From positions 28,973,178 to 29,037,177 of the forward strand of contig CM059197.1 of assembly GCA_030323885.1 (NCBI GenBank): a stretch of DNA of 64,000 nt, read 5' to 3'. The notes under the pieces are model-generated. The model was not told the origin of the DNA, ran no database searches, and saw nothing but the letters and a program-made list of their open reading frames with translations. The DNA is from Branchipolynoe longqiensis (taxonomy: Eukaryota > Annelida > Polychaeta > Phyllodocida > Polynoidae). Positions 42,748 through 54,545 of this stretch are shown here, one piece after another (the stretch's first letter is position 1; each line of letters begins with the position of its first letter). Position numbers and translations under genes: made by a program.

Positions 42748-43022
42748 TTGTTTGTTTGTTTGTTTGAGTTTTACATCCTAGCAACGGCTATGGTAATATC
42801 AGGATGAGTACCGACTTCCAACAATGTGCACGCAAAGGTGAATTTATAGTGTTGCCCCACTGGGATAACCAGACTGCCAGCTCAATGATCCGATACGCTA
42901 CTCAGTCACATTATCCTGACACTGAGCTAACCACCTCCTTTCCCTATCCTAGTAATGCCAAGCGCCAGACTAGATCGCGACAAGTATAAATTTGTTGGGT
43001 CCTTGGTTTGATTCGGCGAGAA
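42748..43022 (-). mobile_element. SINE-A copy lacking the head
   Basis: (TTTG)n tail side, GTTTTACATCCTAGCAACGG, body CACATTATCCTGACACTGAG, to TTGGTTTGATTCGGCGAGAA. Confidence 0.8.
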
Positions 43023-43585
43023 TCAAATTCCGATGTTGCCACCCGCTTCCGGTAGGTGGCGCTTTGACAATAAGGCGGTCTTTTGCACGTCTTGCAATGT
43101 GTCATCGGGTGTGATTTGTGTGTCGCCTGCGCAGAACTCGTGACGCGGTCCTCGCCTCTTTCTGGATGACTGCTCTAATGCATTGTGCCGGCGTTGATTC
43201 AGTGTGACACGCTTTGCCAATGTTCCCCGCTCGCGTGTGTAAAGCGAATTATGAGCTATTGAAATGTGAACTTGACGCCGGAGAATTGCATATTATTAGG
43301 TTGTTTGTATGCAGTCACTAATTTAATGGCCTAAATGTTATAGCAGTCCGGGTTCTATTTGAATAATTTAGTATAGCCACGAATTTTGACAGCCCTTTTG
43401 TGAATGCAAATCGAAATATAGGATTAGTTTGTTTGGTGGTTAACTTTTCAAGTTTGCTAGAGGTGGATTGCCGTGGGCATGTTATATGAGGCATTGACAA
43501 CATAATGTTCAGTGCAATTTCAAGCTGGGGGGATGTGCATTGCATAGTCTCCTCGTGCATGGTACTCAGCTATCTTCTTTCTTCA
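43023..43585. other. No recognisable feature
   Basis: A 65-codon minus frame (basic, RRHNALEQSSRKRRGPR) at 43023-43220 overlaps moderately CpG-rich DNA. No domain; not called. Confidence 0.4.
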
Positions 43586-44201
43586 TGGGCTCGGTGGGCT
43601 AATCGGTAGAGCGTGGGCCTCACGTGCGGAAGGTCGGGAGTTCGTTTCTCGGTCGAGTCAAACCAAATTAAATTTAATACTTGTTATTTCCTAGTTTGGC
43701 GATTGGCATTAATATGATAGGGCAAGGAGTGGTGAGCTCACTGTCAGGATAATGTGACTGAGTGGGATATCGGGTCATGGTGATTTCCCAGTGGGGCAGG
43801 ACTTTAAACGTCGCCATGAGGTTGGTTTAACAAAAATTGTTATACAAAATGTAGTTTATTCCGTGAATAATGCCTTTTGTCAGCGCCAGAGCACTGGTCT
43901 TCCAGCCGTTCAATACAATTTGTTGGTACATAAATGAAGCTATCAGTTGCAGTAATAAGCACATGAAAATCCTGTTCATTAATAGAAGCATAATATAGAT
44001 TAACTAGTAGTTGTAATACTAACTGCATACAATTCCAGTTCAATAAAAGTAGTATGTGCACTCGGTGAATATGCATCACATGGTATTGCATGATTCTAGA
44101 ATTAGATTTGTCTTTCTCTCGCGCGCTGTCATAAGTCACAAGTCGGTACCATTCCTGATATGACGTTAGATGTTGCTAGGATGTAAACCAACAAACAAAC
44201 A
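43586..44201 (+). mobile_element. SINE-A copy split by family C
   Basis: Head GGGCTCGGTGGGCTAATCGG, body to CGTCGCCATGAG, interruption at 43823-44124, then CACAAGTCGGTACCATTCCT and the AAACCAACAAACAAACAG tail. Confidence 0.8.
43823..44124. repeat. Family C element inside a SINE
   Basis: TTTTGTCAGCGCCAGAGCAC then TGGTCTTCCAGCCGTTCAAT links it to 54485 and (inverted) 35371. Boundaries set only by where the SINE stops and resumes. Confidence 0.5.
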
Positions 44202-44538
44202 GATTTTTGTCTGGCTATCCTTTGCTTGTGGCTATCAGCTGTCTGTTCAAGCTGGTCAGACCGTTGATGGCAGCCATGAATTTGAACACACAAATAAAAG
44301 AAGCAAAAAGGTGCCGCTATGGAAGTAATGAAATATGCGTTATGCTATATCTGTGCAACCAGTTATAACAACATTACTGAAGTGGTCTTTTCATACATTT
44401 GAATAAATAAGGAATCTGTTTTTGTCATCTATAGATTGAACAACCTGGAAAGGAACTAAGATAGCAGTCATATATATGTAAAAATGGTATGGTATGCAAT
44501 ACCTGCAATACCTCAGGGAGTTTGATGGCCCTGCCCTG

Positions 44539-44972
44539 CAGAGTTGTAAACCACTGCCTTGTAGTACAGGTTCTTGACAGAACCGAAGGCTAAGGGAGCA
44601 AACCCTAAACAGAAAACCATGTCACTGTGGCATCATTAAGGGCGGTTGATATATGGAACTCCCAACATCTCCCGACCAGCCACTGCAGGGACAAATAGTT
44701 TTGCGCCTGTCTGGACATGTTCTTGCCGGTGTGAAACCTCTATTTGCTCCCCGAGAGAGTGCTGCTGGTAACTTGCAAAAGCCAGCAGCACTTCAACACT
44801 TTTGCAGGCAGCTTTCATGAAATGTGCATCAAGAGAAACCGGAAGCTGAGAGACATTAAGACCGACTCATGGACATCACTCTCACAGCAGAGAGCTAAAT
44901 GGAGAGCGGCAGTCAAGTAATGAAAGCAGTCTTTGTCGCATCATGACCGACAGCATGATGATGATGATGATA
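44539..44972 (+). mobile_element. Non-LTR retrotransposon 3' end with (ATG)n tail
   Basis: The last 31 codons (44825-44920) read CIKRNRKLRDIKTDSW then TSLSQQRAKWRAAVK and stop, resembling the extreme C-terminus of RTE-like LINE proteins (RDLK...W..LA.DR..WR). A short UTR and ATGATGATGATGATG tail follow. The same segment recurs at 55036 with 94 bp deleted. An in-frame TGA upstream shows decay. Family uncertain. Confidence 0.5.
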
Positions 44973-45498
44973 TGTAAAAAAACTAAATGGTGAGTCATGA
45001 AATATATGTTGTGCCATATATTTAAAACCAGTTACAATAACATGAATGGAGGGGGGTATTTTGTATACCTTGTAATACATCAGGAATCTGTTTATCCCAT
45101 ATAGCGATAGAAAAAATTGATTTAAACCAACATGGCAGCCATATATGTGCATAAATGAACCACCATGGAAGTCATAAAGCTATACGTTGTCATATCTTTG
45201 CAATCATAATCTTTGCAATGCACTAATTGGAACCTCCATATTACATCACACTGCAAGCCTTGCATCAGAGCAAGCCAGCCTTGCACCAGAGCAAGCAAGC
45301 CTTGCACATGCTATCCCTTACAGAGTGCTTCAAGTTTCCATCTCCTTCTCCGCCTCTCGCTGACAGACGATCCAGCTGAACTCCCACATCCACAAAGCTG
45401 ATGCGTGTATTAATTATAGTAAGCAAAATGAAAATATAATTAGCAGAATGGTGGGTTCAACATGAGACTCCCGGTAGGTAGGTCCATGTGGGCTTCTT
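44973..45498. other. No recognisable feature
   Basis: Contains AGCAAGCCAGCCTTGCACCA-type local repeats near 45260-45310. No gene. Confidence 0.4.
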
Positions 45499-46253
45499 CT
45501 ACGACGCAATGATGTCAGCATAGGGAGAACGTGAAAAACGTCGAACTTCTCGGCGTAGTATCCAAATTTGGGCACAAGTTGAACATGGATGCACCATAGT
45601 TGATGTGGGTGTGACGTCACCATGACGTCAGGGTAGTGTATGGGCTCAACATCATAGTAGCGACACTCCAGCACGCTCAACGCTGGGCTAGCATGACTCC
45701 AACGGTGCTCTAACGTCGGCTTAGCGTGCTCATGTTTGCTCAAACATTGGGACGTCTGACTTGACCGTTATAGCCTAACGTCACCCTGACGTCATGCCAA
45801 CATCGTCAGCGTGATCACAGGCATTGGAGCAATGTTCACCACGCGCCACAGACTCGTTCGCCTGATGTTAGAGCAACGTTGACTTAACGCTGGCCGCACG
45901 TTCCTCCCCATAGTTCAGATGCATCCTCCCAGAGTGTGCGTCGCTCTGACATCCCTCTGACGGGACATGGATCTAACGTCAGTGACGCAGCTGTGATGGT
46001 CGCCTAACATCAGCGTGACGTCAGCATGATGTCATCCCGACGTAACGGCTTCACGTCAAGATACGTCGAAAGTTTTGAACATGCTCAAAACCTTGACGTG
46101 TGCCGATGTAACACGACGTAACATGACCTAGCTCGACATCAGTCTCATGTCATTCTGACGTCATCATAAAGTAACCCAACATACGTCAACGTAATGACGA
46201 AACGTGAGCGCGTCAGGCTTAGATTGGCTCATTACATCATAGTGTGACAGGGG
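45499..46253. mobile_element. MITE, same family as 21972, left tip missing
   Basis: Starts inside the terminal repeat (TACGACGCAATGATGTCAGC), shares GCATAGGGAGAACGTGAAAA and CTTCTCGGCGTAGTAT with 21972, and ends ATCATAGTGTGACAGGGG. Word: GACGTCA/AACGTC. Dyad core GTTTTGAACATGCTCAAAAC at 46072-46091. Confidence 0.8.
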
Positions 46254-46258
46254 TATAA

Positions 46259-46788
46259 GGCCCTGTCACATACATGTTAGTAGATGTAGTTGAGCATAGT
46301 AGAGGTTAACATAGTTGAACGTAGTTGAACATAGTTGAACGTAGTTGAACATAGTTGAACGTAGTTGAATGTAGTTGAACATAGTTGAATGTAGTTGACC
46401 ATAGTTGAACGTGCTGGAGAAGTATGGATTCTGGTATGTTCAACTACGTTCAACCACGTTCAGCTACTTTCAAATACATTCAACTACCTTCAACTACCTT
46501 CAACTACATTCTACTACCTTCAACTACCTTCAACTACCTTCAATTACCTCAACTACCTTCAACTACATTCAACTACCTGCAACTACCTTCAACTACCTTC
46601 AACTACATTCAACTACCTTCAACTACCTTCAACTACCTTCAATTACCTTCAACTACTTTCAACTACCTTCAATTACCTTCAACTACCTTCAACTACCTTC
46701 AACTACCTTCAACTACCTTCAACTACCTTCAACTACATTAGCCTCCAATACGTTCAACTACGTCCACTAACGTGGATGTGCCCAGGCC
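46259..46788. mobile_element. MITE abutting its neighbour, arms made of 10-bp repeats
   Basis: Ends GGCCCTGTCACATACATGTT and, reversed, GGCCTGGGCACATCCACGTT. The left half is AGTTGAACGT/AGTTGAACAT repeats (46310-46415), the right half CTTCAACTAC repeats (46440-46740), so the whole can fold into one long imperfect hairpin. No dyad core seen. Confidence 0.8.
46440..46740. repeat. 10-bp array (CTTCAACTAC), about 30 copies
   Basis: Occasional ATTCAACTAC and one 9-bp unit. Frames are Tyr/Asn/Thr-rich readings without gene value. Confidence 0.9.
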
Positions 46789-46894
46789 TTTACCGTCCTG
46801 ATACAGGATGCCCATCTCCCCTACCGCAGTCGGTCCCATGGTCACGTGACTTTTGCACAGTTGATTAATTCTCAAAAGTGGCTCGAATTAGAAT

Positions 46895-47440
46895 GGATTT
46901 CTGAGGATAGTATCTCGTGTCCCAGTTGAACTAGGGATTAGTAGATAGATAGTACTGATAAAATGCATCCAGCCGAGTGGCGAAACACCGCCCCGAGTAG
47001 AGGGGGGTGGCGAGGTGCATGTTGGTCGATCCCCCCTCCCCTCCCGCACCCCCCCCCCCCGAAATGAGGGGAGGTGGAGGGAACCACTACAGAGCTTATT
47101 ACACGCGATAAAGAGTTTATCAGTATCACTATCCACATATATATAGGATGTATAATGAATTATGCAGATATAAAAACAGGCAGAGTTTCATTATTATGTA
47201 TTGTTTCGTATACTTTGTTACTTATATTATTGTCCAATCGCTGACCTGCCCGGGATTTGCCCCAGCTAGCCGGGTGCGAGCGCCACCACCAGCCGATCTC
47301 TGTACCGTGCAGTCACTCTGCCTTCGGATTTCAAACTTTACCGGTATGCCTTTTTATTGTGCATGCCATAGACGCTCAATAAAGTGTCCGACCCAACACT
47401 CGTCTCTTCCTTCCTCTATTACATAGCCTAACTTTATATA
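46895..47440 (-). mobile_element. TA-abutting dispersed repeats, minus strand
   Basis: On the minus strand, TTTTTATATCTGCATAATTC then ATTATACATCC and (TA)n at about 47138-47175 gives the family terminus. Beyond it lies GTGGATAGTGATACTGATAA, matching 40586. A second (TA)n closes the far side at 47437-47460. Poly-C at 47048. Confidence 0.5.
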
Positions 47441-47571
47441 TAAATATATATATATATATAGCCGTGGGTGTGGGGAAACTGGGAAATATTGTTCAACGTC
47501 AGTATCCCTAAATGTTACCGTCAGCAAATCCATCTAGCCTCGGTCTGCAATACCTAGCTTCTCCCAGGGCT

Positions 47572-47904
47572 CACCGCGCGTGGTGGCCGGATCGCAAGAG
47601 CGCAGGACGCCTCCCAAGCGGGAGATCGGGAGTTCAATTCCTGGGCGAGTGAAATCAATGACTTACAAAATTGATAGTTGCCGCTTCTTAGCCAGGCGCT
47701 GGCCGTTAATAGGATAGGGCAAGCACTGGTTAGCTCAGTGTCAGGATAATGTGCCTGAGTGGGATATCGGGTCATGGTGCTGGCAGCTTGATTTTCCAGT
47801 GAGGCAGCACTATTAAATTGCCATGAGTGCGCACTGTCGCAGTACCTGTCCTGATATGACCCTAGATGGTGCCAGGACGTTAAACTCCAACAAGCAACCA
47901 ACCG
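47572..47904 (+). mobile_element. SINE-A, near full-length
   Basis: Head CGCGTGGTGGCCGGATCGCA, B box GGGAGTTCAATTCCTGG, full body, tail TTAAACTCCAACAAGCAACC. Confidence 0.85.
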
Positions 47905-48512
47905 AGTGACTCAGCATAACCCATACCTTCCAATTTTCACTCACGTTCTCCTCCCCGATGTGGGGTGCCACATTTGAGTTCCGCCGGGAAATGTAGCTTC
48001 CACGATATGAATCTTGCAATCGTGGCACTTGTAGGATCAATCCTAATCGGCCAATCAGAGGCCGACCTCTAGGTCCATGGGGATCCGGTGACCTAACAGT
48101 TCACCATCAGGTTGTTCTCCTTGCGAGCTCGTTTACTAAATAGATTCTATCAATTATTAATACAACTTTTCTTTTTCTATGGGAATTTGTTTCCCTTTAC
48201 CACAAATATACGAGTGTGAGCTTACTAATTTAATGAGTGTCTATTGGCACATAATTGATTGTCTGCCTTTACATCTAAAAGCGATGGTTTGAACAAAAAA
48301 CCAACATTTCTCACCGTGAATATGGCCTATACTTCCGACGTGGTGTAAAGCAACCACCAATCAATCAATCAATCAAACCTTGTGAGGCGTAGGTATTGCC
48401 TCTTTGCATGAGACCCACTGGAAATTGCTGCGGATCATTCGATTGATTTGAGTGCGTATATAAATGGGACCGCTTTAGTTCAAGTATTATCGGTGGTTTT
48501 AAATGGCGCACT
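47905..48512. other. No recognisable feature
   Basis: (CAAT)n short run at 48357-48375; otherwise nothing. Confidence 0.4.
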
Positions 48513-48525
48513 GCCTTATTAAACT

Positions 48526-48578
48526 GTGTGTGTGTTGTTGTTTTACGTCCTATCAACCTCTAAGGTCATATCAGGACG
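48526..48578 (-). mobile_element. 53-bp severely 5'-truncated SINE-A with 13-bp target duplication
   Basis: Only the last part of SINE-A is present (GTTGTTGTTTTACGTCCTAT ... AAGGTCATATCAGGAC, minus strand). GCCTTATTAAACT flanks it at 48513-48525 and 48579-48591. Confidence 0.9.
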
Positions 48579-48591
48579 GCCTTATTAAACT

Positions 48592-49252
48592 AAGCATGGA
48601 CCCCTTACCAGCAGACACAAGCAGCAGAGAGTAGAGAGTTAGAGAGCGACCCCCTGAACTAAATAATAATCGAATACAAATTAACTGGAATTCCTTTTCC
48701 ATTCATATGCAAACTACAAAACTCCAGAAAGGCAACAGTAATATGTGAATAAAATTACACACATTGAATAACGCACAATCTGCTTATTTATTTTCTTACA
48801 CACACTCTCACGCGCGGTGAATTGTTAACCTCACCACCAGAAATCAAAAGGTCACCTCAGTGACCTTGTCGCTCAATGGGTGTAATTGCGCGGGAAACGT
48901 GTCACGTGAGATTATTCGGGCAATGAGCGTTAGGTGGGGTGCCCGAGGATTGGCTGCGCAATATGCCTGCGCAGCGTGCTAAGTCAGAGTCCCTATTACC
49001 AGTGGGAAAGTATCACTTCCGGCCACACTGGAGAGGGGGGTGTGACATGTATACTGCGGCCGCGGGGTGGAGCCACTGGGTGCATCGGAGGGGAATTTAG
49101 GTGTGACAGGTGGGCTGTGTGTGCACTGGCGTGTGGGCACTAGCCCTTAATTGGCTAATAACAACATAATAGCATTTATTGTGCTGCTAGCCGTCGTAGC
49201 AACAACTTGACTCTGTATCCACATCTACACCTCGCTGAGCAATAGTTGGCAG
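48592..49252. other. No recognisable feature
   Basis: Single-copy-looking; GC-richer at 48890-49130. No coding signal. Confidence 0.4.
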
Positions 49253-49463
49253 AACTGCTTGCTAGGCTTGCTAGGTTTGCTAGGCTTGCTAGGTTTGCTA
49301 GGCTTGCTAGGCTTGCTAGGCTTGCTAGGCTTGCTAGGCTTGCTAGGCTTGCTAGGCTTGCTAGGCTTGCTAGGCTTGCTAGGCTTGCTAGGCTTGCTAG
49401 GCTTGCTAGGCTTGCTAGGCTTGCTAGGCTTGCTAGGCTTGCTAGGCTTGCTAGGCTTGCTTG
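49253..49463. repeat. 9-bp array (GCTAGGCTT), about 23 copies
   Basis: Nearly perfect; early units carry GCTAGGTTT. All frames open (LGL, ARL, ASL tripeptides). Confidence 0.95.
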
Positions 49464-49514
49464 TTCAAATGAGCATCCCACTTCTCATTTCCATTGTCTA
49501 ATTGGTGGCTGGTC

Positions 49515-49688
49515 ACCTTAGTGTCAGGATAATGTGACTGAGTGGGATATCGGGCTATGGTGCCGGCGGATTGTTTTCTCAGTCGGGCAGCACTATAAAG
49601 TCGCCATGAGTGCGCACTGCCACAAATCGGTACCCATCCTGATCTGATCTTAGATGTTGCCAGAACGTAAAACTCCAACAACCAACCT
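49515..49688 (+). mobile_element. SINE-A, 5'-truncated
   Basis: From TAGTGTCAGGATAATGTGAC to CGTAAAACTCCAACAACCAA. ACCTTA occurs on both sides, a possible short target duplication. Confidence 0.85.
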
Positions 49689-50143
49689 TATCTTTGTGAG
49701 GTAAGAAAATAACGAGGATTTCATTTAGTTCACCATTCCCAGGGTGTTCCTTATGCCAGTTATCTTCTCTGTGGTGTTCCAGTCGAAAGTGTCCAGCACC
49801 TATATTAATAGGCAGTTGAAATTGTAGCTTTGTTGACTCGGCGGTGGACACTTTCTGGGCACTACTTTGAAAGGGAAATACATTTGATCTCAGCAGGTGT
49901 CTTTGATCTTCGCAGTTTTCTTGGATCTTTGCAATTTTCTTGGATCTTCGCAGTTCTCTTTGATCTTTGCAATCGGGCAGACTATTCGTCCCATCCGCAG
50001 TACATCGGTGTTTACTTATGGAAGGATTGGAGCCGGTTAAATCCATACTTCTTGTTGGCGATAATCTAGGGATCTCACCCCAACCACCTTAAAGCTAAAC
50101 AGGACTCAGACCCCAACTCGCAGAAGAACGATGACTGGTTTCT

Positions 50144-50418
50144 GCTGGATTCGAACCATGACACAGTTAAATGAATCACTTACGAAATGTATCTGCCACT
50201 ATCAAGCCTGGTTCTCGGCGTTAATATAATAGGGCAACAACTGGTGCACTCAATATCAGGATAACGCAGTGAGTGGGATATCGGGTCCTATTCCTGGCAG
50301 CTTGGTATTCCAGTAGGACAGCACTATACACTCGCCATATAATGCGCATTTTCAGAATTCGTTACCCCACTTGATACGACCTTAGATGTTACTAAAACGT
50401 AAACCCGCAACAAACAAT
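50144..50418 (+). mobile_element. SINE-A, diverged copy
   Basis: B box GGATTCGAACCATG, CTGGTTCTCGGCGTTAATAT, AGTGGGATATCGGGTCCTAT, GATACGACCTTAGATGTTAC. Many substitutions; among the oldest copies. Confidence 0.75.
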
Positions 50419-50694
50419 CCCTAAGACTAACCTAACCTTTTTAAATGGCAGACCATTGGACCTATCCTCAACTCGTGGCCTGACTCTAGGAAAAGAAATG
50501 CTCACTCTTAAATATTTATTAATTACAGGCATACTTACAACGGCATTGCCCCAAACTAGGCTTTTATAGGGTTCTTCTTTCAGTGTGGGTAATTCTGAGC
50601 AGAATACTGCACAATGAATATGGGAATATATACGATTAAACTGCAATTCAGGTGTATTACCAGGACACCATAGGATAGGGTATCCCAAAACCCT

Positions 50695-51410
50695 TCAAAT
50701 CAACTGATAGACCAACCGACCAATCACTCAACCAACCAATTAACCACCCAATCAACTGATCATCTGACTAACCAACCGATCAACAAATCAGCCAATCAAC
50801 TAATCGACCAATCGACCAACCAACCAATCGACCAGCGAAGCAAGCAAGCAACCAATCAACCAATCAATCAATTAACCAACCAAGCAACCAGCCAAGCAAC
50901 CAAGCAATAAATCACCAAATCAACCAAATCAACCAAGCAACCAAGCAGCCATGCAACCAAGCAACCAAGCAATTAAGCAGCCAAGCAACCAAGCAGCCAA
51001 GCAACCAAGCAGCCAATACCCCAATCACCCAAGCCCCCAAGCACCCAAGCAAACAAGCGACCAAGCAACCAAGCAACCAAACAACCAAGCAACCAAGCAA
51101 CCAAGCAACCAAGCAACCAAGCAACCAAGCAACCAAGCAACCAAGCAACCAAACAGCCAAACAGCCAAGCAACCAAGTAACCAAGCAACCAAGCGACCAA
51201 GCGACCAATCAACCAAGCAACCAAACAACCAAGCAACCAACCAACCAACCAACCAAACAACCAAGCAACCAAGCAACCAAGCAACCAAGCAACCAAGCAA
51301 CCAAGCAACCAAGCATCCACACAACCAAGCAACCAAACAACCAAGCAGCCAAGCGACCAAGCGACCAAACGAACAAACAAACAACCAAGCAACCAACCAC
51401 CAATCAACCA
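50695..51410. repeat. 8-bp array (CCAAGCAA), about 0.7 kb
   Basis: Begins as degenerate CCAATCAACCAACC words and becomes regular from about 51060. Because 8 is not a multiple of 3, the period in protein is 8 residues (KQPSNQAT). Frames not genes. Confidence 0.95.
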
Positions 51411-53270
51411 ATCAATGGACTAGTCTCTTTCTATGAACGCTTCAAACATACCTATGTTAAGTAGGACGTAAAACCCTCCCTATTAATATCGCCAGTAGAA
51501 ATAGAAATAATGATTGCGGGTCCCGATGAGAAATAACAGGGCCATGTGCAGGCACATGTCCCCACAGTGGAACACTTCAACCACAGACACCTCTCCCCAA
51601 TGACAAAGATAAAGTAGGCTGGTTCCGCTCTGATTGATTCCCTAGAGGTGAAGAACTAGGGGATTCATTCTGTCACGAGGTGTGCGTTATTGTATGTATG
51701 AAACATCCTGTGATTGTGTTCACGAATGTTAGCGTATGGTATTGTCGTTATGGCCGCCGAAAGGAAAGACGATGGCGTTGGACAGGAGGAAGCGCTGTTG
51801 GCTATGAACGCGAGGTTCCTGTAAGCCACAGTTCCCATATAGCCCCAGATTAAAGATTCGCCCCTATCCAAACCGAAACTGATTCAGTCAGAATTAACTG
51901 TGGCTGTGATGGTTCCAGTGCGCATTCTATATATTAGTTTAAAGTTGAACACTTGAGAGATAGAGTGAACATAATACAAGATGGAAGCCACATAAAGCTC
52001 TCAGTTTTACTTTTTAAGTGTAGTTATCGACATGGCTTCATTAACATTTGTATGATGTATGTAGCACTTTAGAGTACACAATCATGTGGGTTTTTTTCCC
52101 ACACCACACTCATGCCTTCTGATGATTTTTTCTAATGGGTTGTTCAGCAGCCGTGTGACAGGAACAGCGCTGTGGGAGTAACTCACAGCAGTGAGTGACG
52201 CAGTGAGTGATTGGGAATTTTACTTTTTCAGTGAATAATGTATTCACATATGTAGTTCTATTCCCAGCGTCGGGAAATCCCAGCGGTTTTAGACTACAAG
52301 TCTATATGCTATTGACACAGGGATATATATTGCTTAAGTTTATGCGAGATATTTTCAAATAAAGTAGCGTTATTTTCGGGGGTACAGTGAGGGTAGGTGT
52401 TGGGGGGGGGCAGTTGTGCGTACACAGACCGGTGGCGCCCCGCAACGGATCTGAGCATGAGTAGGATGGAAGTGTAGGTGAATAGATAGGCTCCTCCATT
52501 CGATGACTGAGGGAGGAGTTAGGGCTGTGGAGCAGATGGAAGCTTCCAGCCTTATTATACTTGTCTAATGATGTATGCAGCATATACGTGTTAAGTCCTA
52601 AGTACCCATAAATATAATGTTGCAGAAACATGGGTCCTTGGAGATGGCGGCATGTTCCCTCGCTGTACACATCCTTGTCACAACCAGAATAAAAGGATCG
52701 TGTATACTAGAACCATTCACAGTTGCTATATTAGTTTTAAGCCTGTTTTCCTACTTGCGCTTGGTTGAAAGCTGTACTTACCACATTCTGCAATCTACAT
52801 TATTATATAAACAAAATACTAGGTTTTGTCAGTCATGTATTCTCCAACACATATATACCAATCTACATGTTCATCAAATTCTCTTTTAAAACAATGTAAT
52901 TTGACTGGCTTCATGTGATAACTGTCTCTGAAAGTTGATCTCTTATTGCCAATCTAACGAAGGCTAGTCATTCTTTAAAATCTTTATGATTATTCTAATT
53001 ATACAAAAATACATGACTGCATTCTGCAATATATGTAAATATCAATGCATTATTATACATATTTGTATATATTGGTGCGAAAGTGCATATAAAAGACCCT
53101 TTCTAGTTTATCAGAAAGAGTGGCCTATGTGGCGGCAGTGAGTTTCCTCCAAAGAAATGTCAGAATGACCATATGCTTGACGTCCAATAACCAACGATTT
53201 AAAAGAATCAAGGTGTTCTTGAGGCGTCATTAAATAATGCGAGGTTTATTTTTGCTTTCTGGTCTTCCTC
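51411..53270. other. About 1.9 kb without a recognisable feature
   Basis: AT-rich; a poly-G at 52400-52410. A 122-codon minus frame at 52302-52670 and a 90-codon plus frame at 52617 lack domains and overlap each other. Confidence 0.4.
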
Positions 53271-53295
53271 ATTCCACTGCTCGATGCTCTACCCT

Positions 53296-53560
53296 AGTAA
53301 TGCTGGACACCAGGCTAGGTGGTAGTGCCAATAATACATGTTCTAAGGTTTCCGTTTGAATCGGCTGGATTTTAACGGGAAGGGTTCCAATCCCACTGCC
53401 TACCTCACGGGAAGCGGGCCCTCAACTCTTTATCATTGCTTTATCATAGTAATGCCGACCGCCAGGCTATGTAATGAAAAGTGTAAATGTTGCTAAGCGT
53501 TCGAATTGACTCACCCAGGAATTGATCCCCTAATCTCTGAAATCGGGCGCCCTACAGCAT
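53296..53560 (-). mobile_element. Two decayed SINE-A pieces (tentative)
   Basis: CCCTAGTAATGCTGGACACC and ATCATAGTAATGCCGACCGC resemble the minus-strand SINE-A body twice, the second followed by a weak head match (TTCGAATTGACTCACCCAGG). Confidence 0.35.
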
Positions 53561-53570
53561 CTATTGCCAC

Positions 53571-54110
53571 CCAGTCATACCCAGTCCAACCCAGTCACAC
53601 CCAGTCACACCCGGTCATACCCAGTCACACCCAGTAACACCCAGTAACACCCAGTCCAACCCAGTCACACCCAGTCACACCGCAGTCACAGCTAGTCACA
53701 CCCAGTCACCCAGTCACACCCAGTTCCACCCAGTGTTTCCCAGTCCACCCAATAACACCCCAGTAACACCCAGCCAGACCCAGCCCGAACCCAGTCACAA
53801 CCCGGTCACATCAGGTCACACGCAGTCGCATCCCAGTCACACCCAGCCATATTCAATCACACCCCAGTCACATCCAGCCACACCACAGTTACACCCCAGT
53901 CACACCCCAGTCACATCCAGTCTCACCCAGTCACATGTAGTCACACCCAGTCACACCCCATTCACATTCCAGCTACACCCCAGTCACACCCAAGTCACAC
54001 CCCAGTCACACACCAGTCATACCCCAATCACACCCCAGTCACAGCCAGCCTCACCCTGTCACACCTAGTCACACACAGGCACACCCCAGTCCAAACCTCA
54101 GACCAATCCA
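53571..54110. repeat. 10/11-bp array (CCCAGTCACAC)
   Basis: Mixed CCCAGTCACA and CCCCAGTCACA units with drift. Pro/Ser/Thr-rich frames are artefacts. Confidence 0.9.
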
Positions 54111-54484
54111 GTCTCACCACAACACCTGCCCAACTGCGGTCCTATCCCACCTGAACCGGTCCATATTTTACCGAGAGACCCCTTTGTCCCCAAGCTTCAC
54201 TTCTAGTTCACTTACGCCCTTTCCCTAAGGTGGAAGGCCGACATGGCCTAGGGAGCTGCGGAGCCAAGTCGGGAACCAGCAGAGTAAAGCTCCCTGCGTT
54301 GCGGCAAGTTTGTGTGTCGATCAGTTACTATTACCCTATCACAAGGCTGTTCAGTTTAGCACTCTCCCTCCCTCCAGCTGGTTCTCGGTCCATGTTTAGG
54401 GATAAATGATCTTTTTTTTATGCAGCGCCTAGGTCATTGGTCTTACTTTAAACAAATTGTTTGTGTTTGTGGTAGTTATGTTTA

Positions 54485-54545
54485 TTCTGCTGAATAAATT
54501 CTTTTGTCAGTGCCAAAGCATTGGTCTTCAAGCCATTTTTCAATT
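54485..54545 (+). repeat. Family C fragment
   Basis: AAATTCTTTTGTCAGTGCCA then AAGCATTGGTCTTCAAGCC, as at 43862. Confidence 0.5.

Noticed and set aside
49246..49521. Leucine-rich-repeat-like protein from LGL/ARL units
   Set aside because: The 9-bp perfect array explains it; no LRR spacing or flanking coding sequence.
50951..51436. 161-codon Gln/Pro/Asn-rich frame
   Set aside because: It follows the 8-bp CCAAGCAA array exactly and the opposite strand is equally open.
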